Shown: in pieces, positions 53,735 through 62,195 of the stretch
Layout of the letters: every line of letters starts with the position of its first letter
Position numbering within the stretch: the stretch's first letter is position 1
From: Pseudomonadota bacterium
Lineage (GTDB): Bacteria; Pseudomonadota; Alphaproteobacteria; Acetobacterales; Acetobacteraceae
Reading direction: 5' to 3'
Length of the DNA stretch: 64,000 bases
Assembly (NCBI GenBank): GCA_021809435.1
Contig: JAKBAD010000001.1
Coordinates: 186,001 to 250,000 of the forward strand
Translations under genes and position numbers: made by a program
The notes under the pieces: model-generated
Database searches by the model: none
Told to the model about the DNA's origin: nothing
What the model saw: the letters and a program-made list of their open reading frames with translations, nothing else

Positions 53735-53986
53735 ATGAAAACGTTGATTGTGCAGATTAAATGCCAGTTGGGGCAGGCTTATCAGGTGGCGGCGGATATT
53801 ATCGATAAGGTTATTCCGTGCCATATTTATTCGATCTCCGGGCATTATGATTTGCTGGCGGTGATGAATTTGGACGATGAGGTTGATCCGGGACAGTTTG
53901 TGAACAACCAGTTGCACAAGGTGCCGGGAATTGCTGAAACCAGCACGATGATTGCGTTTAACGCGTTCGCGCCGGGGGCGGTTTAG
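53735..53986 (+). CDS. Stand-alone Lrp/AsnC-type ligand-binding domain protein
   Basis: An 83-residue protein made only of a RAM-type (Lrp/AsnC C-terminal) domain: VQIKCQLGQAYQVAADIID, YSISGHYDLLAVMNLD and TSTMIAFNAF. It has no DNA-binding part. Such stand-alone domains form oligomers and may bind amino acids. The start at 53735 is preferred over ATG 53729 because GGGAG then has proper spacing. It follows xseA by 12 bases, so it is likely co-transcribed. Confidence 0.85.
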   Translation: MKTLIVQIKCQLGQAYQVAADIIDKVIPCHIYSISGHYDLLAVMNLDDEVDPGQFVNNQLHKVPGIAETSTMIAFNAFAPGAV

Positions 53987-53991
53987 AGAGT

Positions 53992-54084
53992 AAAAGTTTT
54001 TTGGGGCCGCCCCTTTTTTTAAAAAAGGGGCGGAGTCTTGGGGGGCTTTTTATAAAAAGCCCCCCAAACCCCGCAAAAATTTTT
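53992..54084. repeat. Composite palindromic element, copy D (inverted orientation)
   Basis: AAAAGTTTTTTGGGG at the left, ACCCCGCAAAAATTTTT at the right, so it is flipped relative to copies A, B, C and E. The hairpins are at 54007-54033 (CCGCCCC arms) and 54040-54065 (GGGGGGC arms). It separates the convergent AsnC-type and galE genes. Confidence 0.88.
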
Positions 54085-54094
54085 ATGAATTTGA

Positions 54095-55108
54095 CTAAAT
54101 ATCGTTGATTCCAGCGCGTTTGGCCTGCCAGCGCCAGGCATCGCGGCACATATCCTCGACATTGAGTTTGGCCTTCCAGCCGAAGAGTGTTTCGGCCAGG
54201 GCGGGGTTGGCGTAGTAGCTCGCGACATCGCCCGGGCGGCGAGGGGCGATGAGGGTTTTGATCTCGCGGCCCGTGGCGCGCTCGAAGGCGCGCACGAGCT
54301 GGAGCACCGAAGTGCCTTCGCCGGTGCCCAAATTGACTGTCACCGACACGTTGTTGGCGAAGATATGTTCGAGCGCCAGGGCGTGGGCCTCGGCGAGATC
54401 GACGACATGGATATAGTCGCGCACGCCGGTGCCGTCGGGCGTGTTGTAGTCATTGCCGAAGACGTTGAGGTGCGGGCGTTCGCCGGTGGCGACCTGGGTG
54501 ACATAGGGCATGAGATTGTTGGGCACGCCGCGCGGGGTTTCGCCGATGAGGGCGCTGGGATGGGCGCCGACGGGGTTGAAGTAGCGCAGATTGGCGGCGC
54601 CAGAGAGTTTGTTCGTGCGCGCCAGATCGCGGATCAGATCTTCCATGACCAGTTTGGTGCGGCCATAGATGTTTTCAACCCTTGTTGGAAAATCCTCGAG
54701 GATTGGGGAGCTTTCGGGTTGGCCGTAAACGGTGGCGGAGGAGGAGAACACGATATGTTTGACGCTGGCCGCCTGCATGGCCTGGAGCAGGCGGATGGTG
54801 CCGATGATGTTCATATCGTAATAAAGCAGCGGGTCGGCTTCTGACTCGCCCACCGCCTTGAGGGCGGCGAAATGGATGACGGCGTCGATCGCGTGGGTTT
54901 GGAGGGTCTGGGTTAGGGTTTGGGTGTCGCGGATATCGGCTTCGATGACGGGGAAGCTTTGGCCGGTGAGGGCTTCGAGGCGGGCTGGCACGTCGCGCTC
55001 GGAGTTGGAGAAATTGTCGAGCAGGACGATGTGGTGGCCACGGGCGGCCAAAACGGCGGCGGTGTGCGAGCCGATATAGCCGGTGCCGCCGGTTAACAGA
55101 ACGCGCAT
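54095..55108 (-). CDS. galE: UDP-glucose 4-epimerase
   Basis: Interconverts UDP-glucose and UDP-galactose. The 337-residue sequence has the N-terminal TGGTGYIGSHTAAVLAARG, VIHFAALKAVGES, SSSATVYGQPE, catalytic YGRTKLVMEDLI, NLRYFNPVGAHPSALIGE, and GTGVRDYIHVVDLAEAH. It starts one base after the heparinase-like gene's stop, so it is the last gene of an rsmB-rpe-heparinase-galE run. This suggests a link to surface polysaccharide. Confidence 0.95.
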   Translation of the reverse strand: MRVLLTGGTGYIGSHTAAVLAARGHHIVLLDNFSNSERDVPARLEALTGQSFPVIEADIRDTQTLTQTLQTHAIDAVIHFAALKAVGESEADPLLYYDMNIIGTIRLLQAMQAASVKHIVFSSSATVYGQPESSPILEDFPTRVENIYGRTKLVMEDLIRDLARTNKLSGAANLRYFNPVGAHPSALIGETPRGVPNNLMPYVTQVATGERPHLNVFGNDYNTPDGTGVRDYIHVVDLAEAHALALEHIFANNVSVTVNLGTGEGTSVLQLVRAFERATGREIKTLIAPRRPGDVASYYANPALAETLFGWKAKLNVEDMCRDAWRWQAKRAGINDI

Positions 55109-55109
55109 G

Positions 55110-56714
55110 TCAGATCCTTGTGATGGTCCATTTGATGTGCTGGGGGCCGTCGGTCAGGCCGGGGAGCACGATTTGCTCGGCGCGGCGGGGCTGGTTTTGG
55201 CCGAAATAGACGCTGTCTTCGAGGCGGATGGGGGCGCCTTCGGCGCGCAGGCGCAGGCCGACGCCACCACCAGAGCGCAGCAGCACGGAGCTTTCATCTT
55301 GCGCGAGGGAGGCGGTGATGCCGGGGTGGAGGTGGAAGCGAATGGCGAAGGACTGGCCGGTGGGGGCTTCGATGAGGTCTTCGCCCTGCAGCTCATCGCC
55401 CGAGGCGGAGAGGCCGAGGCGGCGGTGGTGGATGGCGCCGAAGGTGGCTTTCCAGCCATCGTGATTGGCCTCGAGCCAATGGACGCCGTGGCTGTCTTCG
55501 CGGTGGGCCTGGACGTGCTGGGGGCGGCGGCCGAGGCCGGTTTGGAGGATTTCGGCGGAGGAGAGATCGCCGAGATTGAGGGTGGAGTGGGCGGCGGTGC
55601 CGCGCAGCGCGGACGACCAGGCGGAACTGAGCGCGGGGGCGGCGCCGCAATTGGTGATGATGCGCTCTTTGCCGAAGGAAAATTCAAACGACAGCGTACC
55701 GGCATGGGCGAAGCGGTCGAGCCCTGGGGCGGGAGGGCTGCCGGCATCGACGAAGAGCAGGGATTTGCCGGCGGCGAGGCGGTGGATGCCCCCAGGCCCC
55801 AGCGCCGCCAGCGGGCCTTTGGCGCGGCCGGCCTGGGCGAGCACGAGGTCGATCAGATGGGGGTTTTCTTCTTTGGTGCCGTTGAAGAGCGCCAGCCCGC
55901 CATCGCCGTGGCGGAGCGCGCGCAGGGCCGCGGCCGCGCGCTCGATGGTGGTGAGCAGGTCGGACGGGGGCGGGGTGCTGGCGGCTTGCAGCAGAGCGCG
56001 GATTTCGGTGAGGTCTTGCAGGGCGGCGAGATGGGCGCCAGGGCCGCGCTCGGCGTGCAGACCATCGGGGCCGAACTGGCGGGCCAGCTCGGGGGTGAGG
56101 AATTTGAGTGCCCGGGGCTGGTAGGGCACGTGGCCGGGCATGGCGATGCTGGCGGCCAGCAGGCCCTTGAGGGCGGTGAGGGCGCGGCCATCGATGGTTT
56201 CGGGGGGCAGGTCGGCGCTGAGATGGCGGCTGTCGAGGACCAGGCGGGCCATGAGGGACTGGCGGAATTCATCATCCGCGCTGGCGGCGAAAAAATCATA
56301 ATGGCCGAGCCAGGCGGTGAGGCGGGCGCCGATGATGTCGGGCGCCTGGGCGATGGGATCGGGCTTGGGTGTGTCGATGAAGGCAAGCACCAGGGCGCGG
56401 GCGCGGGAGCGGGCGGCATCGGTGCCGAGGGCCCGCAGGTCGCGCAGCCAGGTGAAGCCGTGCAGGTGGGCGCGGAGCAGCGGTGTGGCGCCCTGGGTGG
56501 TGAAGCTCTCGGGGGTGAGGGTGAGGGTGGCGCCGCCGTAATCAAGCTCGAGCTTGACCAGCCGGGCACCGCGCGCGGGATCGCCCGGCCAGGGGTCGCG
56601 GAGCGAGAGGGCGGGCGCGTCGGGGGCGCTGGGCGCGCGCAGGGCTTGCAGCCGGGTGAACAGGCCGCGAACCCTGCGGCCAAGGCCGGGACGGGGGCGG
56701 CGGAGGTCGCTCAT
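55110..56714 (-). CDS. Heparinase II/III-family protein
   Basis: A 534-residue protein of the alpha/alpha-toroid plus beta-sandwich type. Visible parts: RAHLHGFTWLRDLRALGTDA, AWLGHYDFFAASADDEFR, SRHLSADLPPETIDGRALT; later SFEFSFGKERIITNCGAA and AHSTLNLGDLSSAEI (the heparinase II/III domain signature), and HDGWKATFGAIHHRRL. In alphaproteobacteria this gene commonly lies beside rpe and rsmB. The polysaccharide acted on is unknown. Overlaps rpe by four bases. Confidence 0.9.
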   Translation of the reverse strand: MSDLRRPRPGLGRRVRGLFTRLQALRAPSAPDAPALSLRDPWPGDPARGARLVKLELDYGGATLTLTPESFTTQGATPLLRAHLHGFTWLRDLRALGTDAARSRARALVLAFIDTPKPDPIAQAPDIIGARLTAWLGHYDFFAASADDEFRQSLMARLVLDSRHLSADLPPETIDGRALTALKGLLAASIAMPGHVPYQPRALKFLTPELARQFGPDGLHAERGPGAHLAALQDLTEIRALLQAASTPPPSDLLTTIERAAAALRALRHGDGGLALFNGTKEENPHLIDLVLAQAGRAKGPLAALGPGGIHRLAAGKSLLFVDAGSPPAPGLDRFAHAGTLSFEFSFGKERIITNCGAAPALSSAWSSALRGTAAHSTLNLGDLSSAEILQTGLGRRPQHVQAHREDSHGVHWLEANHDGWKATFGAIHHRRLGLSASGDELQGEDLIEAPTGQSFAIRFHLHPGITASLAQDESSVLLRSGGGVGLRLRAEGAPIRLEDSVYFGQNQPRRAEQIVLPGLTDGPQHIKWTITRI

Positions 56715-57400
56715 CCGCCGGTGGGGGTGAGGTCGGGGCCCGTGGCGGGCGCGGTTTTGAGGGCGGTGATGGCCGCCGCGTAATCGGGCGCGCCATAGAC
56801 CGCCGTGCCCGCGATGAGGCAGGTGGCGCCGGCCGCCAGCACCTGGGGCGCGGTTTTGGGGGTGATGCCGCCATCGATCTGGAGGATGATGTTGGGGTTT
56901 TGCGCGTCGATGAGGCGGCGGAGCGCGGCGATTTTGGGCAGCTGCGAGCCCAGGAAGGCCTGGCCGCCAAAGCCGGGGTTCACGGTCATGACCATGATGA
57001 TGTCGACCAGATCGAGGACGTGGAGGATGCTCTCGATGGGGGTGGCGGGGTTGAGGACCACGCCGGCTTTTTTGCCAAGAGAGCGGATGAGCTGGAGCGT
57101 GCGGTGCAGATGCGGGCCGGATTCGGGGTGGACGGAGATGTGGTCGGCCCCGGCCTCGGCGAAGGCAGCGATGTAGGGGTCGGCGGGGGCGATCATCAGG
57201 TGAGCGTCCATCGGCAGGGTGGTGTGCTTGCGCAGGGCTTTGACGACCAGCGGGCCGAAGGTGAGGTTGGGGACGAAATGGCCGTCCATGATGTCGAGGT
57301 GGAGCCAGTCGGCACCGGCTTGTTCGACGGCGCGGACCTCGGCGGCGAGGTTGGCGAAATCGGCGGCGAGCAGGGAGGGCGCGATGAGGGGGCTGGTCAT
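56711..57400 (-). CDS. rpe: Ribulose-phosphate 3-epimerase
   Basis: A 229-residue TIM-barrel epimerase of the pentose phosphate pathway. Metal-binding and catalytic parts are visible: APSLLAADFANL, DWLHLDIMDGHFVPNLTFG, MDAHLMI, ISVHPES, MTVNPGFGGQ and QIDGGITPKTA. The start at 57400 is used; the upstream in-frame ATG at 57436 gives a basic leader. Linked to the heparinase-like gene by an ATGA overlap. Confidence 0.96.
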   Translation of the reverse strand: MTSPLIAPSLLAADFANLAAEVRAVEQAGADWLHLDIMDGHFVPNLTFGPLVVKALRKHTTLPMDAHLMIAPADPYIAAFAEAGADHISVHPESGPHLHRTLQLIRSLGKKAGVVLNPATPIESILHVLDLVDIIMVMTVNPGFGGQAFLGSQLPKIAALRRLIDAQNPNIILQIDGGITPKTAPQVLAAGATCLIAGTAVYGAPDYAAAITALKTAPATGPDLTPTGG

Positions 57401-57449
57401 GCGCCGCTTGTAGCGGTGCGACTCGGTCCCCCGCAAGGCTTGGTGATGG

Positions 57450-58766
57450 TTAATGCGCGTCGCGGTAGAGCGGGTCGATGTCGCGGGCCAGGCAGGGGGG
57501 CGAGGCGCATTCGATCTCTTCGGCCGGTGCGGCGGGGGCGCGGGGTTTGATGAGGCGGGCGATGAAGAATCCGTCCATGCCGCCGCTTTCGGCCCACAGG
57601 CCGGGATGGGTGCGGATGTCGCCCCCGGGGGTTTGCGCTTCGGGCAGTTCGGGGAGGGTGAGCGGGTGGCGGTGGGCGCCCAGGCGGGCGATGGCGGCCT
57701 CGATTCGGGCCGCGCCTTCCTCGGGTTGGAGGGAGCAGACCGCGTAGATGAGCCGGCCGCCAGGGCTGAGCATGGCGTAGGCGGCGTCGATCAGGGCATC
57801 TTGCAGGGCGGTGATGGTGGCGAGATCGCGCGGTTTGCGCAGGTGTGGAAGCTCGGGGTGGCGGCGGATGGTGCCGGTGGCGCTGCAGGGGGCATCGAGC
57901 AATATGGCGCCGAAGGGCTGATCGGGGCGCCAAAGGGTGGCGTCGGCTTGGATGGTTTCGGCCGTTAAGCGCAGGCGGGCGAGGTTGCCGCGCAGGGTGG
58001 TGAGGCGGGATTTGTCGCGCTCGACGGCGGTGACGACGGCGCCCAGGGCGCAGAGCTGGGCGGTTTTGCCGCCCGGTGCCGCGCAGAGATCGAGCACGCG
58101 CTCGCCTTGTTTGGGGGCGAGCAGACGGGCGGGCAGGGCGGCGGCGGCATCTTGCACCCAGACTTTGCCGTCATCGAAGCCGGGGACCTCGTGAACATTG
58201 GTCCCGGCGGGGAAGCGGAAGCTGCCGGTGGGAAGGGGCTGGCCGGTTTCGGGGGTGAAGCCGGGCAGGGCGGAAATGTCGAGCGGGGCCTCGGCGGCGT
58301 GGGCGGTGGCGATGGCGCGGGCGTTGGCCCCCCAGCTGGTCCAGGCCCAGGCGGGCGTGTCGAGCTTGGGTTGGTCCAGCTCATCGAGCACAGCGGGGCC
58401 GGCGGTGACCAGCTTGCGCAGCACGGCGTTGATGAGGCCGGCGAAGGGGGCGAGTTTTTTGGCGCGCGCCAGATCGACCGCCGTGCCGACGGCGGCGTGG
58501 GGCGGGGTTTGGAGATAGAGGAAGCCCGCCGCGCCGAGGCGCAGAATGTCGCGTACTTCGTCGGGCGGTTCGCGGCGGAGATAGGGGGCGAGGGTTTCAT
58601 CGAGCGTGCCGGCGTGGCGCAGCACGCAGGCGGCCAGGCGGTGGGCGGCGGCGCGGTCGCGCGGCTCGATCTTGGGGAGCAGGTTGAGGGCGTGATCGAG
58701 GGTCTGGCCCTTGCCGAACACGGCGCGGAGGAGGGTGTAAGCGGCGAGGCGGGTGGGATCTGACAT
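57450..58766 (-). CDS. rsmB: 16S rRNA (cytosine(967)-C5)-methyltransferase RsmB-like
   Basis: A 438-residue protein with an N-terminal NusB-like RNA-binding domain ([33 protein letters not shown]) and a C-terminal SAM domain. Motifs: [38 protein letters not shown] with one catalytic cysteine; and [20 protein letters not shown] with the other. The start at 58766 is chosen because the longer frame would run through the tRNA gene. A tRNA-Ala gene ends 13 bases upstream on the same strand, so they may share a transcript. Confidence 0.94.
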   Translation of the reverse strand: MSDPTRLAAYTLLRAVFGKGQTLDHALNLLPKIEPRDRAAAHRLAACVLRHAGTLDETLAPYLRREPPDEVRDILRLGAAGFLYLQTPPHAAVGTAVDLARAKKLAPFAGLINAVLRKLVTAGPAVLDELDQPKLDTPAWAWTSWGANARAIATAHAAEAPLDISALPGFTPETGQPLPTGSFRFPAGTNVHEVPGFDDGKVWVQDAAAALPARLLAPKQGERVLDLCAAPGGKTAQLCALGAVVTAVERDKSRLTTLRGNLARLRLTAETIQADATLWRPDQPFGAILLDAPCSATGTIRRHPELPHLRKPRDLATITALQDALIDAAYAMLSPGGRLIYAVCSLQPEEGAARIEAAIARLGAHRHPLTLPELPEAQTPGGDIRTHPGLWAESGGMDGFFIARLIKPRAPAAPAEEIECASPPCLARDIDPLYRDAH

Positions 58767-58778
58767 GAAAAAGGACCC

Positions 58779-58854
58779 TGGTGGAGCTGAGGGGAATCGA
58801 ACCCCTGACCTCATCATTGCGAACGATGCGCTCTACCAACTGAGCTACAGCCCC
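58779..58854 (-). tRNA. tRNA-Ala (anticodon CGC)
   Basis: The minus strand folds as a full cloverleaf: acceptor GGGGCTG/CAGCTCC, D arm GCTC/GAGC, anticodon stem CATCG/TGATG with loop TTCGCAA, T arm with GTTCGATTC. The anticodon is CGC. The G3-U70 wobble pair that marks alanine tRNAs is present. CCA is encoded at 58779-58781 (as TGG on the top strand). Confidence 0.97.
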
Positions 58855-58979
58855 GGCCCGACCAGGATGTCTGGGTCCTTGTGGGGGCGGCATGTGCCTG
58901 ATCTCACACGCGGTGTCAACATTGCCTTGACCCGATTGCGCGATTAACTGGGGGCGGCGGACAAACTGCGAGGAAAACC

Positions 58980-59288
58980 ATGGTGGCGGCATTGTTTTGG
59001 TTGATCGGCGAGGCGATTCATCTGATGATTCTGGCGATCATCATCTGGGCCGTGCTCAGCATGCTGATTTCGTTTGGCGTGGTGGATTGGCGAAACCCGC
59101 TGGTGCGCGGGGTGAATGATTTCTTGACCCGGCTGGTGATGCCGGTGCTGCAACCGATCCGCCGGGTGGTGCCGTTTTTCGGCTCGGTCGATCTCTCGCC
59201 GCTGATCGCGATTTTGCTGCTGCAGGCCTTGCAGATGGTGCTGGCGGATTTGTTCATGCGGCTGGCCATATCGGGGATGGCTTACTGA
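58980..59288 (+). CDS. YggT family membrane protein
   Basis: A 102-residue protein with two hydrophobic regions and the YggT signature: VLSMLISFGVVDWRNPLV, then VMPVLQPIRRVVPFFGSVDL, then SPLIAILLLQALQMVL. The family affects osmotic tolerance or protein placement in some bacteria; the precise role is unknown. AGGAAAACC precedes the ATG. It stands 19 bases before hpnN. Confidence 0.9.
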   Translation: MVAALFWLIGEAIHLMILAIIIWAVLSMLISFGVVDWRNPLVRGVNDFLTRLVMPVLQPIRRVVPFFGSVDLSPLIAILLLQALQMVLADLFMRLAISGMAY

Positions 59289-59307
59289 ACCGGACGGGGT
59301 TTTGAGC

Positions 59308-61875
59308 ATGCGGGTGCTGGTGAGCGCGGTTGGCCTGTCGCGGCGATTCGCGCCGCTGGTGGTGCTGGGGTTTGTGGTGCTGGCCGCGCTCGGGCTGCGC
59401 TATAGCGCCGGGCATCTGGCGATTGATACCGATACGGACCATTTATTCGCGGCCTCGCTGCCCTGGCGGCAAGCCCAGATGGAGGAGGCGAGGCAGTTTC
59501 CGCAGTTTGATGGGCTGATTGTGGCCGTGGTGAAGGGCGCCACGCCCGAGGAGGCCCGCGAGACGGCGGTGGCGCTGAACGCCGCGCTGAACCGGGACAA
59601 GACGGATTTTCACGATTCGGCCTATCCGGCGGGGGATGCGTTTTATGCCCGCGAGGGGCTGCTGCTGCTGCCCACCGGCCAGTTGGCCAAGCTGCTGGGC
59701 CAGATTGTGGCGGCGCAGCCGTTTTTGGGGCAGCTGGCGGCTGATCCCTCGGGGCGGGGGCTGGCGACGGGGCTTTCGCTGTTGGCGCAGGGTGTGGGGG
59801 CGGGGGCGGATTTGACGCCTTATGACGGTGCGCTGACGGCGGTGGCGGCGAGTTTGCGGGCGGCGGCCGCGGGGCGGGCGGAGCCGCTCTCATGGGCGGG
59901 GCTGATGGGCGGCGGGTTGGAGAGCGGGCCGGAGATGGTGCTGGCCCACCCGGTGCTGAACCAGGGGGATTTGCAGCCGGGCGGCGCGCCGACCGCCGCG
60001 ATGATGCGCGTGGCGGCCGCGCTGCCGGATGTGAAGGCAGGCCGGGTAAGCGTTGATTATACGGGAGATATTCCGCTTTCGGATGAGGAGTTCGCGTCGC
60101 TCACCCAGGGGTTGGCGGCGGGGGGCGCGGTGTCGGTGGTCTTGATCGCCACGTGGCTGTTTTTTGCCGTGCGCTCGTGGCGGATGATTGTGCCGATTTT
60201 GCTGACGCTGGTGATGGGGCTGGTGCTGACCGTTTCGTTCGCCGCCCTGACGGTGAAGGTGATGAACCTGATTTCGGTGGCGTTCGCGATTTTGTTTGTT
60301 GGGCTGGCGGTGGATTTCGCCATTCAGTTCTGCGTGCGGCTGCGCGATGTGAGCATGCATGAAAAGGCGCTGGGCGCGGCGCTCGACGAGACCGCGCGCC
60401 AGGCGGGCGGGCAGATCGCGCTGGCGGCGATTGCCACCTCGTGCGGGTTTCTGGCGTTTTGGCCGACCTCGTTCATTGGGGTGGCGGAGTTGGGCGAGAT
60501 TGCCGGGGCGGGCATGTTCATCGCGCTGATTTGCACGCTGACCTTTTTGCCCGCGCTGCTCATGCTCTTCAGGCCCCGCGCCGAGGGGCGCGAGGTGGGG
60601 CTGCCGATGGGGCGGCGGGTGGATGGCTGGCTGAAGCGCAAGCGTGCCATGGTGCTGGGCGCGTTCGCGGTGCTGGGCATGGCCGGGCTGGTGGCCGGGG
60701 CGCTGGTGAGGTTCGACGCCAACCCGCTCGACACCAAAGACCCCGACACGATGAGCATGCGCACGCTGAGCGGCATGATGGATAACCCCCAGACCAACCC
60801 GTTTTACGCCGATATGCTGGCGCCCAATTTGGCGGCGGCGCGGGCGCTGGGGGACAGGCTGGCGGGCTTGAAAGGCGTGGCGGCGGTGATTTCGGGCGCC
60901 ACCTTTGTACCCGACGACCAGGACGCCAAGCTGGCCATGCTGGCCCAGGCGCAAACGATTCTGGCCCCCACCTTGCTGGCCGCCAGCGCGCCCCCCAAGG
61001 CGCCGCCCAGCGCCGAGGCGCTGCGGGCGAGCTTTGCCAAGACGGCGGCTGATATAGCGGCGGTGCGAGACAGGCTGCCGGCGGGCGCGCCGCTGGCCGA
61101 AATTGGCACCGCGATCGCCGCGCTCGCGCGCGCGCCCGATGCCCAGCTGCTGGCCGCCAATGACGCGCTGGTGCGGTTTTTGCCCCAGACCTTGGCCCAG
61201 CTGGGAGAGAGTTTGGCGGCTACGCGGATTACCGAGGCGAATTTGCCCCAGAGCGTGGCGCGGGACTGGTTTTTGCCCGATGGGCGCGTGCGGGTGCAGG
61301 TGGTGCCCGGGCCCGAAGCCGCGACCACGGCGGGGATGAAGGACTTTGCCCAGGCGGTGCTGGCGGTTGACCCCAAGGCCGGCGGGCCGGCGGTGGAGAC
61401 GCTGGAGACCGCCAAGACCATTCTGGGGGCGTTCAGGGAAGCGGCGGTGCTGGCCTTTATCGCCATTGCGGTGATTTTGGCGGTGGTGTTTCGGGATGCG
61501 CGCGAGATGGCGCAGGTGTTGGCGACGCTGCTGCTCTCGTGCCTGTTGACCGCCTTGTTCGCCAAGCTGGCGGGGGTGGAGATTAATTACGCCAATATCA
61601 TCGCCTTGCCGCTGCTGCTGGGGGTGGGCGTGTCGTTCAATGTGTATTTCGTGATGAATTACCGCGCCGGGCTGCGGCGGTTTTGGGCCTCGGCCACGGC
61701 GCGGGCGGTGCTGTTTTCGGCGCTGACCACCGGCACGGCGTTTGGGGCGTTGGCGGCATCCGCCGACCGGGGCACGGCGAGCATGGGGGTGTTGCTGCTG
61801 ATTTCGCTGGCTGCCGTGCTGGTGGCGACGTTCGTGTTTTTGCCAGCCCTGCTCTACGCCCAGAAAGATGCTTGA
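59308..61875 (+). CDS. hpnN: Hopanoid-associated RND transporter HpnN (MMPL family)
   Basis: An 855-residue inner-membrane RND protein that moves hopanoids to the outer membrane. The N-terminal helix precedes IDTDTDHLFAASLPWRQAQ, and the periplasmic domain has AREGLLLLPTGQLAKLLGQI and AQPFLGQLAADPSGRGL. The first membrane block includes FAILFVGLAVDFAIQFCVRL, and the last one NIIALPLLLGVGVSFNVYFV. The start at 59308 (ATG) is taken over TTG 59302. No other hpn or shc gene is in the window. Its 3' end overlaps the next gene by eight bases. Confidence 0.93.
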   Translation: MRVLVSAVGLSRRFAPLVVLGFVVLAALGLRYSAGHLAIDTDTDHLFAASLPWRQAQMEEARQFPQFDGLIVAVVKGATPEEARETAVALNAALNRDKTDFHDSAYPAGDAFYAREGLLLLPTGQLAKLLGQIVAAQPFLGQLAADPSGRGLATGLSLLAQGVGAGADLTPYDGALTAVAASLRAAAAGRAEPLSWAGLMGGGLESGPEMVLAHPVLNQGDLQPGGAPTAAMMRVAAALPDVKAGRVSVDYTGDIPLSDEEFASLTQGLAAGGAVSVVLIATWLFFAVRSWRMIVPILLTLVMGLVLTVSFAALTVKVMNLISVAFAILFVGLAVDFAIQFCVRLRDVSMHEKALGAALDETARQAGGQIALAAIATSCGFLAFWPTSFIGVAELGEIAGAGMFIALICTLTFLPALLMLFRPRAEGREVGLPMGRRVDGWLKRKRAMVLGAFAVLGMAGLVAGALVRFDANPLDTKDPDTMSMRTLSGMMDNPQTNPFYADMLAPNLAAARALGDRLAGLKGVAAVISGATFVPDDQDAKLAMLAQAQTILAPTLLAASAPPKAPPSAEALRASFAKTAADIAAVRDRLPAGAPLAEIGTAIAALARAPDAQLLAANDALVRFLPQTLAQLGESLAATRITEANLPQSVARDWFLPDGRVRVQVVPGPEAATTAGMKDFAQAVLAVDPKAGGPAVETLETAKTILGAFREAAVLAFIAIAVILAVVFRDAREMAQVLATLLLSCLLTALFAKLAGVEINYANIIALPLLLGVGVSFNVYFVMNYRAGLRRFWASATARAVLFSALTTGTAFGALAASADRGTASMGVLLLISLAAVLVATFVFLPALLYAQKDA

Positions 61876-62077
61876 GAAACGCAGCCTCAGCCTCTCGGGG
61901 CACCGGACTTCGGTGGCGCTGGAGGGGGAATTCTGGGCCGCGCTGGAGGCTTTGGCGCACGCCGAGGGCGAGAGTTTGGCGGCGCTGGTGACGCGGCTGG
62001 ATGCCGCGCGCGACCCGGCGCGGAAACTGGCCTCGGCGCTCAGGGTTTATGCGCTGTTGAACCACCCCTTTGGATAA
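61868..62077 (+). CDS. Ribbon-helix-helix domain protein
   Basis: A 69-residue protein: RSLSLSGHRTSVALEGEFW forms the ribbon strand, then AALEALAHAEGESLAALVTR the two helices. This matches the RHH_4 type common in alphaproteobacteria. It may bind DNA as a dimer, or act as an antitoxin-like regulator; no partner toxin is nearby. It starts inside the hpnN 3' end, which suggests coupling. Confidence 0.85.
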   Translation: MLEKRSLSLSGHRTSVALEGEFWAALEALAHAEGESLAALVTRLDAARDPARKLASALRVYALLNHPFG

Positions 62078-62082
62078 TGATT

Positions 62083-62177
62083 AAAAGTTTTTGCGGGGTT
62101 TGGGGAGCTTTTTTCAAAAAGCGCCCCAAGGACTCCGCCCCTTTTTTGTAAAAAAGGGGCGGCCCCAAAAAACTTTT
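62083..62177. repeat. Composite palindromic element, copy E
   Basis: AAAAGTTTTTGCGGGG at the left, CCCCAAAAAACTTTT at the right. The hairpins are at 62101-62128 (TGGGG arms, one A/G mismatch) and 62135-62162 (CCGCCCC arms). It separates the convergent ribbon-helix-helix and pheT genes. Confidence 0.88.
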
Positions 62178-62195
62178 GACAACAAAAAGTTGGAT

